Below, one piece after another: positions 39,285 through 47,993 of a stretch of 64,000 bases of DNA. Location of the stretch: the NCBI RefSeq assembly GCF_007625115.1, contig NZ_VMNH01000013.1, forward strand, positions 62,001 to 126,000. Direction: 5' to 3'. The stretch is from Sedimenticola selenatireducens (GTDB lineage Bacteria; Pseudomonadota; Gammaproteobacteria; Chromatiales; Chromatiaceae). The translations under genes were made by a program, and so were the position numbers. Position 1 is the first letter of the stretch; each line of letters starts with the position of its first letter. Under the pieces are notes generated by a model that made no database searches, was not told the origin of the DNA, and saw nothing but the letters and a program-made list of their open reading frames with translations.

Positions 39285-40241
39285 TCAAAGTGCGTCTTGC
39301 AATGAGTGCCACATCTCGGTATCGCGTTCAGCGGTCCAGATGCGTGGATCGGGGTATTCACCAGCCTCATCGAAGGCACGGGTAATATCAAAGGGGAGGC
39401 AGTGCTCAAAAATTACCCAGTCACCAAATTTTGGTTTGAGTACCTGATAGGTTTCGGTATAGATCTCGTTCAACGCCTTGCCTTCGGAACGCCCTTTTTT
39501 AACACTCTCGAACATCTGGGTGAGGAAATCCTGAGTGCCACTAATGGCAGCTTCAACTGTTTCGGGGGTGGTCAAGGCATCGCCACGACCTGGAACCAGT
39601 TTTTCAGCGCCCAGTGCGCGGACATTGGCCAGGGTCTGGGGCCAATCGGTCAGATAGGCGTCGCCGGTGTAAGGCGTGGCACCAAACTCTACCAGGTCGC
39701 CGCTAAACAAGATCTTCTCTTCAGGTAACCAGACTACGATGTCACCCTTGGTGTGGCCGCGACCGACATGCATCAGTTCAACACGACGCTTACCCATCCA
39801 GAGGGTCATGGCGCTTTCAAAGGTCAGGGTTGGCCAGGTGAGGCCAGGTACGGATTCAACGCCCTGGAAGAGCCGTGGAAAACGACCGACTTCGGAATCA
39901 AAATCAAACTGGCCGCGCTCAACAATCAGGTCATAGGTCGCCTGGCTGGCAATGATCTGCTTGGGATTATAGGCCGAAGCCCCCATGACCCGAACGGCAT
40001 GGTAGTGAGACAGCACCACATATTCGATTGGCTTGTCCGTCACTTCGCGAATCCGGCGAATAACATCCTGCGCCATGTCGGGTGTGGCCTGGGTATCAAT
40101 CACCATAACGCTGTCATCACCGATGATGATGCCGGTGTTGGGATCACCCTCAGCGGTATAGGCGTAGACGCCTTCGGCCAGTTTATCGAATGATACGTTC
40201 TTCTCTTCGACGTCAGCATGGGATGCGAATTTCTTACTCAT
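39285..40241 (-). CDS. MBL-fold hydrolase with altered metal motif
   Basis: 318-residue metallo-beta-lactamase-fold protein. The HxHxDH motif reads HYHAVR (79-84), so the Asp and last His are replaced by Val and Arg. The later ligand segments read HVGRGHTKGD, FSGDLVEFG and PGRGDAL, with Arg where PGHG is usual. Such changes suggest a different metal count or a non-canonical chemistry. First gene of the aromatic operon, near palindromic operators. Related MBL proteins accompany the same monooxygenase-DUF2783 pair in other proteobacteria. Confidence 0.85.
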   Translation of the reverse strand: MSKKFASHADVEEKNVSFDKLAEGVYAYTAEGDPNTGIIIGDDSVMVIDTQATPDMAQDVIRRIREVTDKPIEYVVLSHYHAVRVMGASAYNPKQIIASQATYDLIVERGQFDFDSEVGRFPRLFQGVESVPGLTWPTLTFESAMTLWMGKRRVELMHVGRGHTKGDIVVWLPEEKILFSGDLVEFGATPYTGDAYLTDWPQTLANVRALGAEKLVPGRGDALTTPETVEAAISGTQDFLTQMFESVKKGRSEGKALNEIYTETYQVLKPKFGDWVIFEHCLPFDITRAFDEAGEYPDPRIWTAERDTEMWHSLQDAL

Positions 40242-40332
40242 TGCGTGATACCTTCAGTTGATTCGGTCTGTGGAACATTGGTTACCAATGAAACGGCAAA
40301 AAATGACAAATGTCAGTTGTTATTGTAAATAT

Positions 40333-40348
40333 AGTTGCATACGTAACT
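40333..40348. promoter_or_regulatory. MarR-type palindromic operator candidate
   Basis: AGTTGCATACGTAACT is an imperfect palindrome (two mismatched pairs) 92 bases upstream of the MBL start. Spacing and symmetry suit a MarR dimer, and the marR gene lies 325 bases away. Confidence 0.55.
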
Positions 40349-40485
40349 AATAACAACACTGGATATTGTGGGTTTATTGGCATTTCATCCTGCCAAAAGT
40401 ATAGTTCTTGATATTACGCGGATGACTCGTTTCCCCTGTCAGGAATACCGGGACAGAGGAGGGAGGGCAATGCTAACCGGCCTTA

Positions 40486-40499
40486 TTTGTTATAACAAA
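40486..40499. promoter_or_regulatory. Perfect 14-bp palindrome, second operator candidate
   Basis: TTTGTTATAACAAA is fully self-complementary. It lies between marR and the MBL operon promoter region and could bind the MarR protein or another dimeric regulator. Confidence 0.5.
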
Positions 40500-40673
40500 C
40501 TGAATAATAAGGCTAATTAAGTTAGCCTACTTGTAGGCTTGATGATTCGAGTTAAACTGGATGTTAAATACGGATGTTTGATGCAGAATGAAGGAGGTTA
40601 TCGGTTGTTTCGAGTCTGAAAGATCAATCTCAGCCATTCAGTAGAGACGGTATCGCTGTTAATAGTTTAAAGA

Positions 40674-41156
40674 TTATTCGGTGGCACAGAGTTCACGTGC
40701 ACGGATCTCCAGTTTGCGCAGGAGTTCGTCAAACTCTTTCATCTCTTTGGCATTAAAAGGAGTGAGCAGTTGTCTTTCTCGTTCAAGGGCAAGCGGTACT
40801 ATCTGTTGATAGACCTTCATTCCTTTAGCTGCCAAACGAAGCTGCGACTTGCGGCGATCCTTTTTGTCGGTCTTTCTCAGCACTCGCCCTGATTTGGTAA
40901 GGCTGGAAACGGCACGACTGACTTGCACCTTGTCCATATTAGTGCGTTCACAAATCTCATTGGCGGACAGGGGTTGGTAATTCCCCAATACGGCAATTAC
41001 TCTCCACTCCATAATGCTGATATTAAAGCGTTCAGAGTAGATTGTGGCGATGCTGCCGGAGACAAAGTTGCTTAGCACCGAGAGCCGGTATGGAATAAAA
41101 TTTTCAAGCTCAACGCGAGGCTCGTCACTGTTGTGGGTTGTATTGTTCTGAGACAA
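40674..41156 (-). CDS. MarR family transcriptional regulator
   Basis: 160-residue winged-helix regulator. The recognition region (SANEICERTNMDKVQVSRAVSSLTKSGRVLRKTDKKDRR) has the family pattern including the Asp-Arg wing. MarR proteins are usually released from DNA by phenolic ligands, which fits its place at the head of a phenolic catabolic operon of the same direction. Confidence 0.9.
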   Translation of the reverse strand: MSQNNTTHNSDEPRVELENFIPYRLSVLSNFVSGSIATIYSERFNISIMEWRVIAVLGNYQPLSANEICERTNMDKVQVSRAVSSLTKSGRVLRKTDKKDRRKSQLRLAAKGMKVYQQIVPLALERERQLLTPFNAKEMKEFDELLRKLEIRARELCATE

Positions 41157-41453
41157 TTTACTACTCCAATGGGCAGGTTCGTTTGATAACCGTAATTATG
41201 TGATGCTTCACGCTAGCGACCAACGTATGGCCGATAGATCCGCCGCAACAACTTCTCTTAGAAAGCAGAGTCGTCCCTGGTATAAACGGTGTCTGTATTG
41301 TAAGTCAACTCAGTGTAATCTATCCACTTTTTACTGCCTCGACAAGCGGGTTGGACGTAATAGGTGACGTAGATTGGCGGGCTCAACCGTAATTCAGTGA
41401 AAAAGTCTATCCGACCTATTTGGTGGGAAATTAGGAAGCCGGTACAATAAAGC

Positions 41454-42647
41454 ATGCAAGAAAAATTAGCGCCACGATTGATTGCTCATGTCGACATGGA
41501 TGCCTTTTTTGCATCTATTGAGCAGAGAGATCGTCCCGAATGCAGGAGTAGGCCAGTAGTGGTTGGCGCACTCCCAGGCAATCGCGGTGTAGTCTCCACT
41601 TGTTCTTACGAGGCCCGTGAATTCGGGATTCGTTCCGCAATGCCGATTGCCGAGGCCTATCGCCGTTGTCCAAATGCGACTTTTCTTAAGCCTAATATGC
41701 GGAGTTATTCAGAGGCTTCGGATAAAGTCATGGCTATTCTGGCTTCAATCTCTCCAGTTGTTGAACAGGTTTCTGTCGATGAGGCCTATCTGGATATCAG
41801 TGGTTTGGAGCGCCTGCACGGTTCACCCGAAACCATTGGGCGTAAAATTAAAGCGGCTGTCTGGCAGGCAACCGAATTGAGTTGTTCCGTCGGTGTGGGC
41901 AGCAATCGGTTAATCGCCAAGTTGGCTTCTGAACACAATAAGCCAGATGGGTTGACGGTGGTTTTAGCCGATCAAATAGTGGCATTTTTAGATCCAATGC
42001 CCGTTGCCAATCTGCGGGGTGTGGGTCCTCAAACACTCAAAACAGTTCAGCGTCTGGGTATTCGAACAGTGAGACAATTGCGCGAATATACCCTCGAGTC
42101 ATTGCAGCACTATTTTGGCGAAAAGATGGGAGGGGGGCTCTATCGGCAGGCCAGGGGAGAAGCGTCAGCTCATGTTGGGGTACGTGGGGAGCGTTCGTCG
42201 ATTTCCAAGGAGACAACCTTTGGAGAGGATACAAAAGATTTGCGAAAACTTCGGGACACGCTCAGGCAACTGACTGCGGAAGTGGGTCGAACCTTGCGGA
42301 GAGAAGGGCTGAAAGGCCAAGTGGTATCGATTAAAGTGCGACTTCCTGGCTTTGAAACCTATACACGACAGCGCCGTTTAGCCTTTGCAGAAGACAGGGA
42401 TAGTATGCTGTTTACCGTAGCCTGGGAGCTTTTTGCAACTTCGGGGAAAATGGGTCAGCCGATTCGTCTGATAGGGATGGGTGTCTCTGATTGGGGGGAA
42501 GGCAGTGGTACCATGCTGGATCTGTTTGATTCAACGCAACCCTCTGATCGTGATCACCGTCTCTATAGCATGATGGATGAGGCTACGGATCGCTTTGGCA
42601 AAGGCAAGCTATCGCTGGGAATACCGGATAAAAAACCGAAGTCATAA
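41454..42647 (+). CDS. dinB: DNA polymerase IV
   Basis: Y-family translesion polymerase, 397 residues. Catalytic acids are in AHVDMDAFFASIE and SVDEAYLDISG, with the palm motif CSYEAREFGIRSAMP. The little-finger domain follows from about residue 245. No canonical LexA box (CTGT-N8-ACAG) was seen upstream, so SOS control is not evident. It is convergent with the peptidase gene, with an 8-bp inverted repeat in the 28-base gap. Confidence 0.95.
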   Translation: MQEKLAPRLIAHVDMDAFFASIEQRDRPECRSRPVVVGALPGNRGVVSTCSYEAREFGIRSAMPIAEAYRRCPNATFLKPNMRSYSEASDKVMAILASISPVVEQVSVDEAYLDISGLERLHGSPETIGRKIKAAVWQATELSCSVGVGSNRLIAKLASEHNKPDGLTVVLADQIVAFLDPMPVANLRGVGPQTLKTVQRLGIRTVRQLREYTLESLQHYFGEKMGGGLYRQARGEASAHVGVRGERSSISKETTFGEDTKDLRKLRDTLRQLTAEVGRTLRREGLKGQVVSIKVRLPGFETYTRQRRLAFAEDRDSMLFTVAWELFATSGKMGQPIRLIGMGVSDWGEGSGTMLDLFDSTQPSDRDHRLYSMMDEATDRFGKGKLSLGIPDKKPKS

Positions 42648-42675
42648 GCGATATTTCATTGCTGCAGGAGATCGC

Positions 42676-44808
42676 TTACTGAGTATAGTCTGTCAGGGGG
42701 CTATGGTCTCTTATCTGACCCATAGGCCCTGGGTAGTTCTTTTGGATACGCTGTGATAAGGCGCTGTCACCAACCTCCCATTCACCGCGTTGAGTTATCT
42801 GTGGCTGGTTGCCATTGAACAAGGCATAACTATAACGTCCATAATGAGGTAGTTTTTTGGCCAGTCCCCCTATAGCCTCGATCGAATCACTATGAATGTA
42901 GCCCAGGGTCTGGTTGGGGTGCACGGCGTTGGTTTGAGTCAAAGCTAGGCTGCTGGCCCCCTGAGTGATTTCGCTATTGGTTACCAAGTGACTAAAGTGA
43001 TCAGCAAATCGGTTTCTCGCACCGATAATCCACAGGTGCCCTTGTTGTGGTAAGGCATTAATCTGATTATCCCATAGGTAAGTGAGTCCTGGTTGACGTT
43101 GCTGCCACTGAGTAACTAACGCTTGATAGGCCTGTTTAAGTTCTCCTGGATCATTACTGGGCAGTATTGCCATTATCTTTTGGCTTCCAAACAGTTGACC
43201 CAGGTTGCTGGGGATCTCACTGGGATCTGGTCTTCGGAAAAGATCAAATAACGGATCGATGGATACACTGACCGGCGAAGTTGCCGTATCAATAACCCAT
43301 GTGGTTTTTCGATTTTTCATCTCCAAAGTATGCCGCTCGGTCTGATTTAGCCCCTCGCCAACCACGAAAAGAGGAATCTTGAGCCAGTAGGGACTTTCTG
43401 ATTGTGTCTGTTCAACGGTAATTGAAAGCTTTGTGCGGTTTTCTGCTTGTATGATATTTACTTTAGACAGCTTCAGGGTCGGTGCACCTGTGCGTGTAAG
43501 CCATTGCTCGAAGAAAGGTTTGAGTGATTGACCCGAGACGGATTCAAAACTCTCCCTGATCTGGGCAAATCCTGCTTTACGGAATTTATAGTTTTTATAA
43601 AATTGTTGCAGTCCCCTTATGAACAGTTCGTCGCCTATCTCATTGCGAAGCATATGAAATAACATGAGCGTCTTTCCATAACCAATCGATTGACTGATCT
43701 GTCCTTGATTGCCGCGGAAATGTATAAGCGGAAAATCATCTTGCGCCCTTACATAGTTGGCATAATTTTGAAGTGTATTTCTTCTGTATTTTGCGCCTTC
43801 TCCCTGCTGCTCTTTAATTAGATGGTCGGATAGATAGGTTGTGAGTCCTTCGCTCCAGTTTCCGGATGCTATATCTGTGTAGACTCCGTTCCCCCACCAG
43901 TTGTGTAGAATCTCATGAGGGTAGGAGGTGTGAATGATAAACGGGAGTTGTATTACGCGAGGCCCCAAAAGCGTAAAAGAAGGCATGCCGTAGCCACTCT
44001 CCCAGAAGTTTTCTACCAATGCGAATTTAGTGTAAGGATAGGGACCAATCAGTTTTTCGTACTGTGATAAATAGTCAAAGGTTGCCAGTAGATAGCGCTT
44101 TGCCAAGGTGGGGTTATTGTCGCGCAGATAAACCTCGGCAAGGGTGCTGCCTTCTGCCATATTGTAATAATGATAGGGGGCGGCAATGAGGTAGATCTCT
44201 TCCTGGGGTTGTTGCTCTTCCCAGCCATTATGTCCAGGAAGCGATCTACCTTGGCTTACTGATCGCCAACCATCAGGCAGTTTTACCTGCATTTTGAAGC
44301 TGATCAGGGCATCCGCTACCTGTGGATACCAGTAACTCGTTGCGCTGAGAAATACGCCTTGGATCGATATTTTTCCTGGCGTGGATTGGCGCAGTGATGA
44401 TGATTCGCCTTCGGCACTGAGTGCATGGGCAATAGTGCCTGCGTATTTGAGCGTGACTTTTTGTGAAGGGGTTGAGAAATGTACTTGGTATTGTCTGATA
44501 GGGACAGATCCTTGTAATAGCGCCCCCTTTGTCAGAGTGCCTGCGTCATCAATTAGAGCGACAGATAGGTCGGCATGAAGTAAAAACGAAATTACACGAG
44601 TATCTTCAACGAGATGAATGGTATCTATCGCGATCAAATCGCCTGATTCGGGGTGAATCTCTACCTGTAGATTATGATGTACAAGTGATTCATGTGGAGT
44701 GGAGCTGAGCACAGGCGAACAGAAAAGTAACAGAAGCGCGATATACCTTCTGATAGTATGGATAAGCTGAGTGTTGTAAGTGGTGCGCGGGCTTTTTGAA
44801 TATAACAA
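42676..44808 (-). CDS. M1-type zinc metallopeptidase, exported
   Basis: 710-residue exported protein with an N-terminal signal (IALLLLFCSPVLSS). The M1 zinc motif HEILHNWWGNG (about residue 299) and the third ligand in NWSEGLTTYL are present. The substrate-binding GAMEN-type strand is replaced by ESGYGMPSFTLLG. The C-terminal 200 residues (domain with GARNRFADHF) are specific to this group. Probably a periplasmic aminopeptidase; substrate unknown. Confidence 0.85.
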   Translation of the reverse strand: MLYSKSPRTTYNTQLIHTIRRYIALLLLFCSPVLSSTPHESLVHHNLQVEIHPESGDLIAIDTIHLVEDTRVISFLLHADLSVALIDDAGTLTKGALLQGSVPIRQYQVHFSTPSQKVTLKYAGTIAHALSAEGESSSLRQSTPGKISIQGVFLSATSYWYPQVADALISFKMQVKLPDGWRSVSQGRSLPGHNGWEEQQPQEEIYLIAAPYHYYNMAEGSTLAEVYLRDNNPTLAKRYLLATFDYLSQYEKLIGPYPYTKFALVENFWESGYGMPSFTLLGPRVIQLPFIIHTSYPHEILHNWWGNGVYTDIASGNWSEGLTTYLSDHLIKEQQGEGAKYRRNTLQNYANYVRAQDDFPLIHFRGNQGQISQSIGYGKTLMLFHMLRNEIGDELFIRGLQQFYKNYKFRKAGFAQIRESFESVSGQSLKPFFEQWLTRTGAPTLKLSKVNIIQAENRTKLSITVEQTQSESPYWLKIPLFVVGEGLNQTERHTLEMKNRKTTWVIDTATSPVSVSIDPLFDLFRRPDPSEIPSNLGQLFGSQKIMAILPSNDPGELKQAYQALVTQWQQRQPGLTYLWDNQINALPQQGHLWIIGARNRFADHFSHLVTNSEITQGASSLALTQTNAVHPNQTLGYIHSDSIEAIGGLAKKLPHYGRYSYALFNGNQPQITQRGEWEVGDSALSQRIQKNYPGPMGQIRDHSPLTDYTQ

Positions 44809-44882
44809 GGTGTGAACCTCTTTTGAATCAATCCACTTTTGAAGTGTCAGAGTGCCTTACGTGAAGTTGAAGTGAGATAGTT

Positions 44883-46070
44883 ATGGTTATAGCACGATAT
44901 CCCTTTTTGCTGGTGATGATTATGTCGGTGCAGATGCTGACAGCATGTGGAAACGCGCTTGTACATGAGCCGGTAGTGAGATCGACTGGGCATGAAACAG
45001 TCGATGTGCCGCCTGTAACAGCGGCGAGTGCTTCTTTGCTGGATCTGAATGCGACCAAAGATATCAAGGCATTGATTCCGGATCTGCTTACTAAGCGCGT
45101 AATCTATATCGGTGAAACGCACGACAATTATAGTCATCACATGGCTCAATTGGAGATTATCACTGCATTGAGGTTTGCCGGTGTAGATCTTGCTATAGGA
45201 ATGGAGATGTTCCAAAGGCCGTTCCACCCGTATCTTGATGACTATATAGGCGGTGTCATCACCGAAGCAGAGATGTTACGTAAAACAGAATGGTACGAGC
45301 GCTGGTCCTATGATTATCGCCACTATCGCCCGATACTCACTTTTGCAAAAACACACGCCATTCCGGTTATCGCTCTGAATACCCCGCGCGAAATTACAGG
45401 CCAAGTCTCACAGAAGGGTATTGAATCATTATCCGATCAGCAACGAAAACAAATACCAGTCGATATTGATTATTCAGACAGCGCCTATACTGAGCGATTG
45501 CGCAGTATATTCATGCAGCATGGAGAAAAGGCCGATCGTAACTTCGAGCGTTTTTTACAGGTTCAGTTGTTATGGGATGAGGGTATGGCTGAGCGGATTG
45601 CGAGTTTTCTCAAAGATAATCCCGGTAAGCATCTTGTAGTCCTGGCTGGTAGCGGTCATCTTATGTATGGTTCGGGTATTCCCAGTCGTGTTGAGCGGAG
45701 AGTGCCAGTTTCTTCCGCCATTATCTTGCCGGGTGGTGAGCTGAGGATTGAGCCGGAGATCGCAGATTACGTGATTTTTCCACAAAAAGTCAGTTTGCCA
45801 TCAGCCGCATTAATGGGGATCTACATGGAGCCAGCAGATATTGGTGTTCGTGTCAGCGGCGTTGCCGACGATGGCGCAGCAAATAAGGCCGGTGTCGAAA
45901 AGGGTGACATCATTCTTTCCTTTGACGAACTGAACGTAACGGCACCAGCAGATTTAAGGATTGGCTTGTTGGATAAACGGCCTGGTGATCAGGTTAGAAT
46001 CGAGATACTCAGAAAGAGTGTGCTTTTTGGGGAGAAAAAAGTATCACTGGATCTGATTCTTGGTGAATGA
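44883..46070 (+). CDS. ChaN family heme-binding lipoprotein fused to a PDZ domain
   Basis: 395 residues. A lipoprotein signal ends at LTAC (C22). The ChaN domain (about 60-270) carries IYIGETHDNYSHH, GMEMFQRPF and the later LAGSGHLMYGSG. A PDZ domain (about 305-385) carries GVRVSGVADDGAANKAGVEKGD. ChaN of Campylobacter binds cofacial hemes. The added PDZ suggests partner-peptide binding in the periplasm. Divergent from the M1 peptidase with only 74 bases between. Confidence 0.88.
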   Translation: MVIARYPFLLVMIMSVQMLTACGNALVHEPVVRSTGHETVDVPPVTAASASLLDLNATKDIKALIPDLLTKRVIYIGETHDNYSHHMAQLEIITALRFAGVDLAIGMEMFQRPFHPYLDDYIGGVITEAEMLRKTEWYERWSYDYRHYRPILTFAKTHAIPVIALNTPREITGQVSQKGIESLSDQQRKQIPVDIDYSDSAYTERLRSIFMQHGEKADRNFERFLQVQLLWDEGMAERIASFLKDNPGKHLVVLAGSGHLMYGSGIPSRVERRVPVSSAIILPGGELRIEPEIADYVIFPQKVSLPSAALMGIYMEPADIGVRVSGVADDGAANKAGVEKGDIILSFDELNVTAPADLRIGLLDKRPGDQVRIEILRKSVLFGEKKVSLDLILGE

Positions 46071-46176
46071 TCCGATTGCCCGAATAACTGCTGATTAATA
46101 TTTTTAAACAGCAGGGACTCCTTTCAGCGCTCGGTAAATGATCCGATTCTGAGGGAAGAGAGGAGCTTGTAAAGCA

Positions 46177-46210
46177 ATTCACCGGAGGTGCTTACACACC
46201 CCCGGTGAAT
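46177..46210 (-). terminator. Hairpin downstream of the cold-shock gene
   Basis: ATTCACCGG (46177-46185) pairs with CCGGTGAAT (46202-46210), with a further inner AGGTG/CACC pairing. On the minus strand only a weak T-rich stretch follows, so it could act as a terminator or a 3'-end stabiliser. Confidence 0.55.
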
Positions 46211-46223
46211 AAATGTTTGTAGC

Positions 46224-46433
46224 TTAAACGATGGTTACGTTTTCAGCCTGGGGACCTTTTTGACCCTGAGTCACTTCAAAAGTGACCTTCTGTCCTTCTG
46301 CCAGTGTGCGACGGCCAGTACCATTGATGGCACGGAAGTGAACGAATACATCAGAACCGCCTTCGCGCTCGATGAAACCAAATCCTTTGTCATCGTTAAA
46401 CCACTTAACGACACCGGTAACTAAATCAGACAT
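46224..46433 (-). CDS. Cold-shock domain protein (CspA family)
   Basis: 69-residue single OB-fold RNA/DNA chaperone. RNP1 KGFGFI (16-21) and RNP2 VFVHF (29-33) are intact, with [14 protein letters not shown] at the start. It has its own strong promoter and a leader of about 175 bases with mutually exclusive hairpins, resembling the cspA thermoswitch layout. Confidence 0.95.
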   Translation of the reverse strand: MSDLVTGVVKWFNDDKGFGFIEREGGSDVFVHFRAINGTGRRTLAEGQKVTFEVTQGQKGPQAENVTIV

Positions 46434-46525
46434 ATAACCCTCGTACTATATATAACAGCGCCAACTGAGTTGGCATTTCAAAAAAACACTGGCCCTTCGA
46501 ATGTTGCCGGTGTGCGATAACGCGT

Positions 46526-46588
46526 CCATCTATCTCAAATTTAGATAGATGGAAAAGATCCCAGGATACCTCGACTCTTTTCCATCTA
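46526..46588 (-). promoter_or_regulatory. Alternative hairpins in the cold-shock mRNA leader
   Basis: Stem one pairs 46526-46535 with 46543-46552 (10 bp, 7-base loop). Stem two pairs 46546-46558 with 46576-46588 (13 bp perfect, 17-base loop). The two share 46546-46552 and cannot form together. In the leftward transcript the 13-bp stem forms first and the 10-bp stem competes with it, as expected for a temperature- or translation-dependent switch. Confidence 0.7.
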
Positions 46589-46616
46589 CCCACTAACCAG
46601 TGCCAGTATAATTTTG

Positions 46617-46644
46617 ATCATACTCAGGCGGGTTATTCTTTCAA
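46617..46644 (-). promoter_or_regulatory. Sigma-70 promoter of the cold-shock gene
   Basis: On the minus strand TTGAAA (complement of 46639-46644), a 16-base spacer and TATGAT (complement of 46617-46622). The predicted start near 46610 gives a leader of about 175 bases. Confidence 0.65.
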
Positions 46645-46810
46645 TTTCAGCAACCTGCGTTAATTCGTCTCATTCTCCATGTGGTTTGTTCAGGAGTCAA
46701 GAACTAAATACAGATCTATTAATACGCTAAAGCGTTGTTTTGTAATGGTCATGGTTTAGTTAAAATTACTATAATTAACAAATAGATAAAGGTGATGCCG
46801 GTAGTATGCG

Positions 46811-47761
46811 TTAGAGTATTTCTGCCGTTAAATCTGTCGCACTATCGCCTTCATAACATGCTTCCATGAGGTCAATGAAACGTTTTGCTTGAGGTGACAG
46901 GTATTTGCCGCGGCGCAGCACGATACCGTAGGTTCGCTTGGGAAAATATTCATCCAATGGAATTTTTACCAGCTTCTCCTCACCCGTCAGACATACGTCG
47001 GTAACAATAGAGATACCCATCCCCAATTCAACGTACTTTTTGATCACTTCCCAGCCGCCGGCTTCGAGTCCGGTTTTCGCTATCAGCTCATGCTGACGGA
47101 ATACCAGATCAACCATTCTCCAGGTCGTTAAACTTGGCGGCGGCAGAATCAAGCCATAGGGGGCGATATCCTTAAGTGAGACAGATTGTTTTTCGGCCAA
47201 CGGATGACCCAGTGGAACGATTAGCTCGGGCGAATAGGTGACCAGCGGTTTGTAGACGATGTCGTCGGGGACATCCAGCATCGACCCCACAGCAAAATCG
47301 GCTTCATCGGCGCGCAGTCTTGAAAGACCATCACGTCCGCCTGTTACGTTGTGGAGCTTGACCCTGATTTTAGGGTGCTGTTCCATAAAAAGTTTAAGTG
47401 GCTTTGGTATGACGTACAGAATAGTGGACTCACCGGCGGCAATATTCAGATCGCCTGCCTCAAGTAATCCTTGTTGTGCAATGAAGGTTTCATGCAATTT
47501 ATCCATACCCTCAACTAATGGCTGTGAGAGTTTAAACAGGATTTTGCCTTCCGGTGTTAAACGAATTTTTGGCCCACGTCGTTCAAACAATACTGTCTCA
47601 AGTTCTCTTTCAAGGGCTTGGATCTGTAATGAGACAGTGGGCTGGCTAAGAAAAACCTTATCAGCAGCCTCACTGATACTGCCCGTTCTTGCTGCATGGC
47701 AAAAAGCGCGTAACTGCTTGAGTCTATTCTGTTTGTAATATATTGGCGCGGGTGAAGCCAT
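46811..47761 (-). CDS. LysR family (CysB-like) transcriptional regulator
   Basis: 316 residues. The N-terminal winged helix has the LysR pattern RLKQLRAFCHAARTGSISEA..LSQPTVSLQIQ, and a two-lobed effector domain follows (about 95-300). It is divergent from rnfB across 232 bases with a T-N11-A-type palindrome, so it likely regulates the Rnf/oxidoreductase cluster. Effector unknown. Confidence 0.9.
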   Translation of the reverse strand: MASPAPIYYKQNRLKQLRAFCHAARTGSISEAADKVFLSQPTVSLQIQALERELETVLFERRGPKIRLTPEGKILFKLSQPLVEGMDKLHETFIAQQGLLEAGDLNIAAGESTILYVIPKPLKLFMEQHPKIRVKLHNVTGGRDGLSRLRADEADFAVGSMLDVPDDIVYKPLVTYSPELIVPLGHPLAEKQSVSLKDIAPYGLILPPPSLTTWRMVDLVFRQHELIAKTGLEAGGWEVIKKYVELGMGISIVTDVCLTGEEKLVKIPLDEYFPKRTYGIVLRRGKYLSPQAKRFIDLMEACYEGDSATDLTAEIL

Positions 47762-47920
47762 GATGCTCTCTTGTTACTTTATTGCTGATGTTAATAGTAA
47801 GCATTGAAATAATTGGCCTGTCAAATACCACATTTTCTACTACACTTTGCTGCACTTGCGATAACGCGCCTGATAAATTCAAGTAAAAGTTATACAAGGG
47901 ATTGATATTTATAGGAAATA

Positions 47921-47942
47921 AATAGTATTACTTGTAACTATT
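47921..47942. promoter_or_regulatory. LysR-type palindrome upstream of rnfB
   Basis: AATAGT (47921-47926) and ACTATT (47937-47942) form an inverted repeat with a ten-base centre, containing the T-N11-A pattern of LysR boxes. It lies 52 bases before the rnfB start. Confidence 0.45.
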
Positions 47943-47993
47943 AAGTATTTTTATCCGGCCATTAACTGTAGTTTAGTTTGAGGTGCCACTTTA

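Larger units (their letters stand above)
40242..40673. other. Promoter region of the aromatic catabolic operon
   Basis: 432 bases between the MBL and MarR genes, both leftward. It holds two candidate operators (40333-40348 and 40486-40499) and overlapping small hairpins AGGCTAA/TTAGCCT (40510-40528) and GCCTA/TAGGC (40525-40538). No credible gene was found. Confidence 0.5.
46434..46810. other. Cold-shock gene leader and upstream spacer
   Basis: The part nearest the gene (46434 to about 46610) is the leader of the cold-shock mRNA. The rest, up to the LysR stop at 46811, holds the promoter and AT-rich DNA. No protein gene was found. Confidence 0.6.

Noticed and set aside
41157-41453. LexA box or other control site upstream of dinB.
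   Set aside because: No CTGT-N8-ACAG match was found in the 297-base gap.
42646-42679. 8-bp inverted repeat TAAGCGAT/ATCGCTTA between dinB and the peptidase gene as a terminator.
   Set aside because: The stem is weak and there is no U-tract, so termination cannot be claimed.
46062-46148. Imperfect 16-base direct repeat (GGTGAATGATCCGATT at 46062-46077 and 46133-46148, one mismatch).
   Set aside because: Two copies only, one covering the end of the ChaN gene. No mobile-element or regulatory logic could be attached to it.
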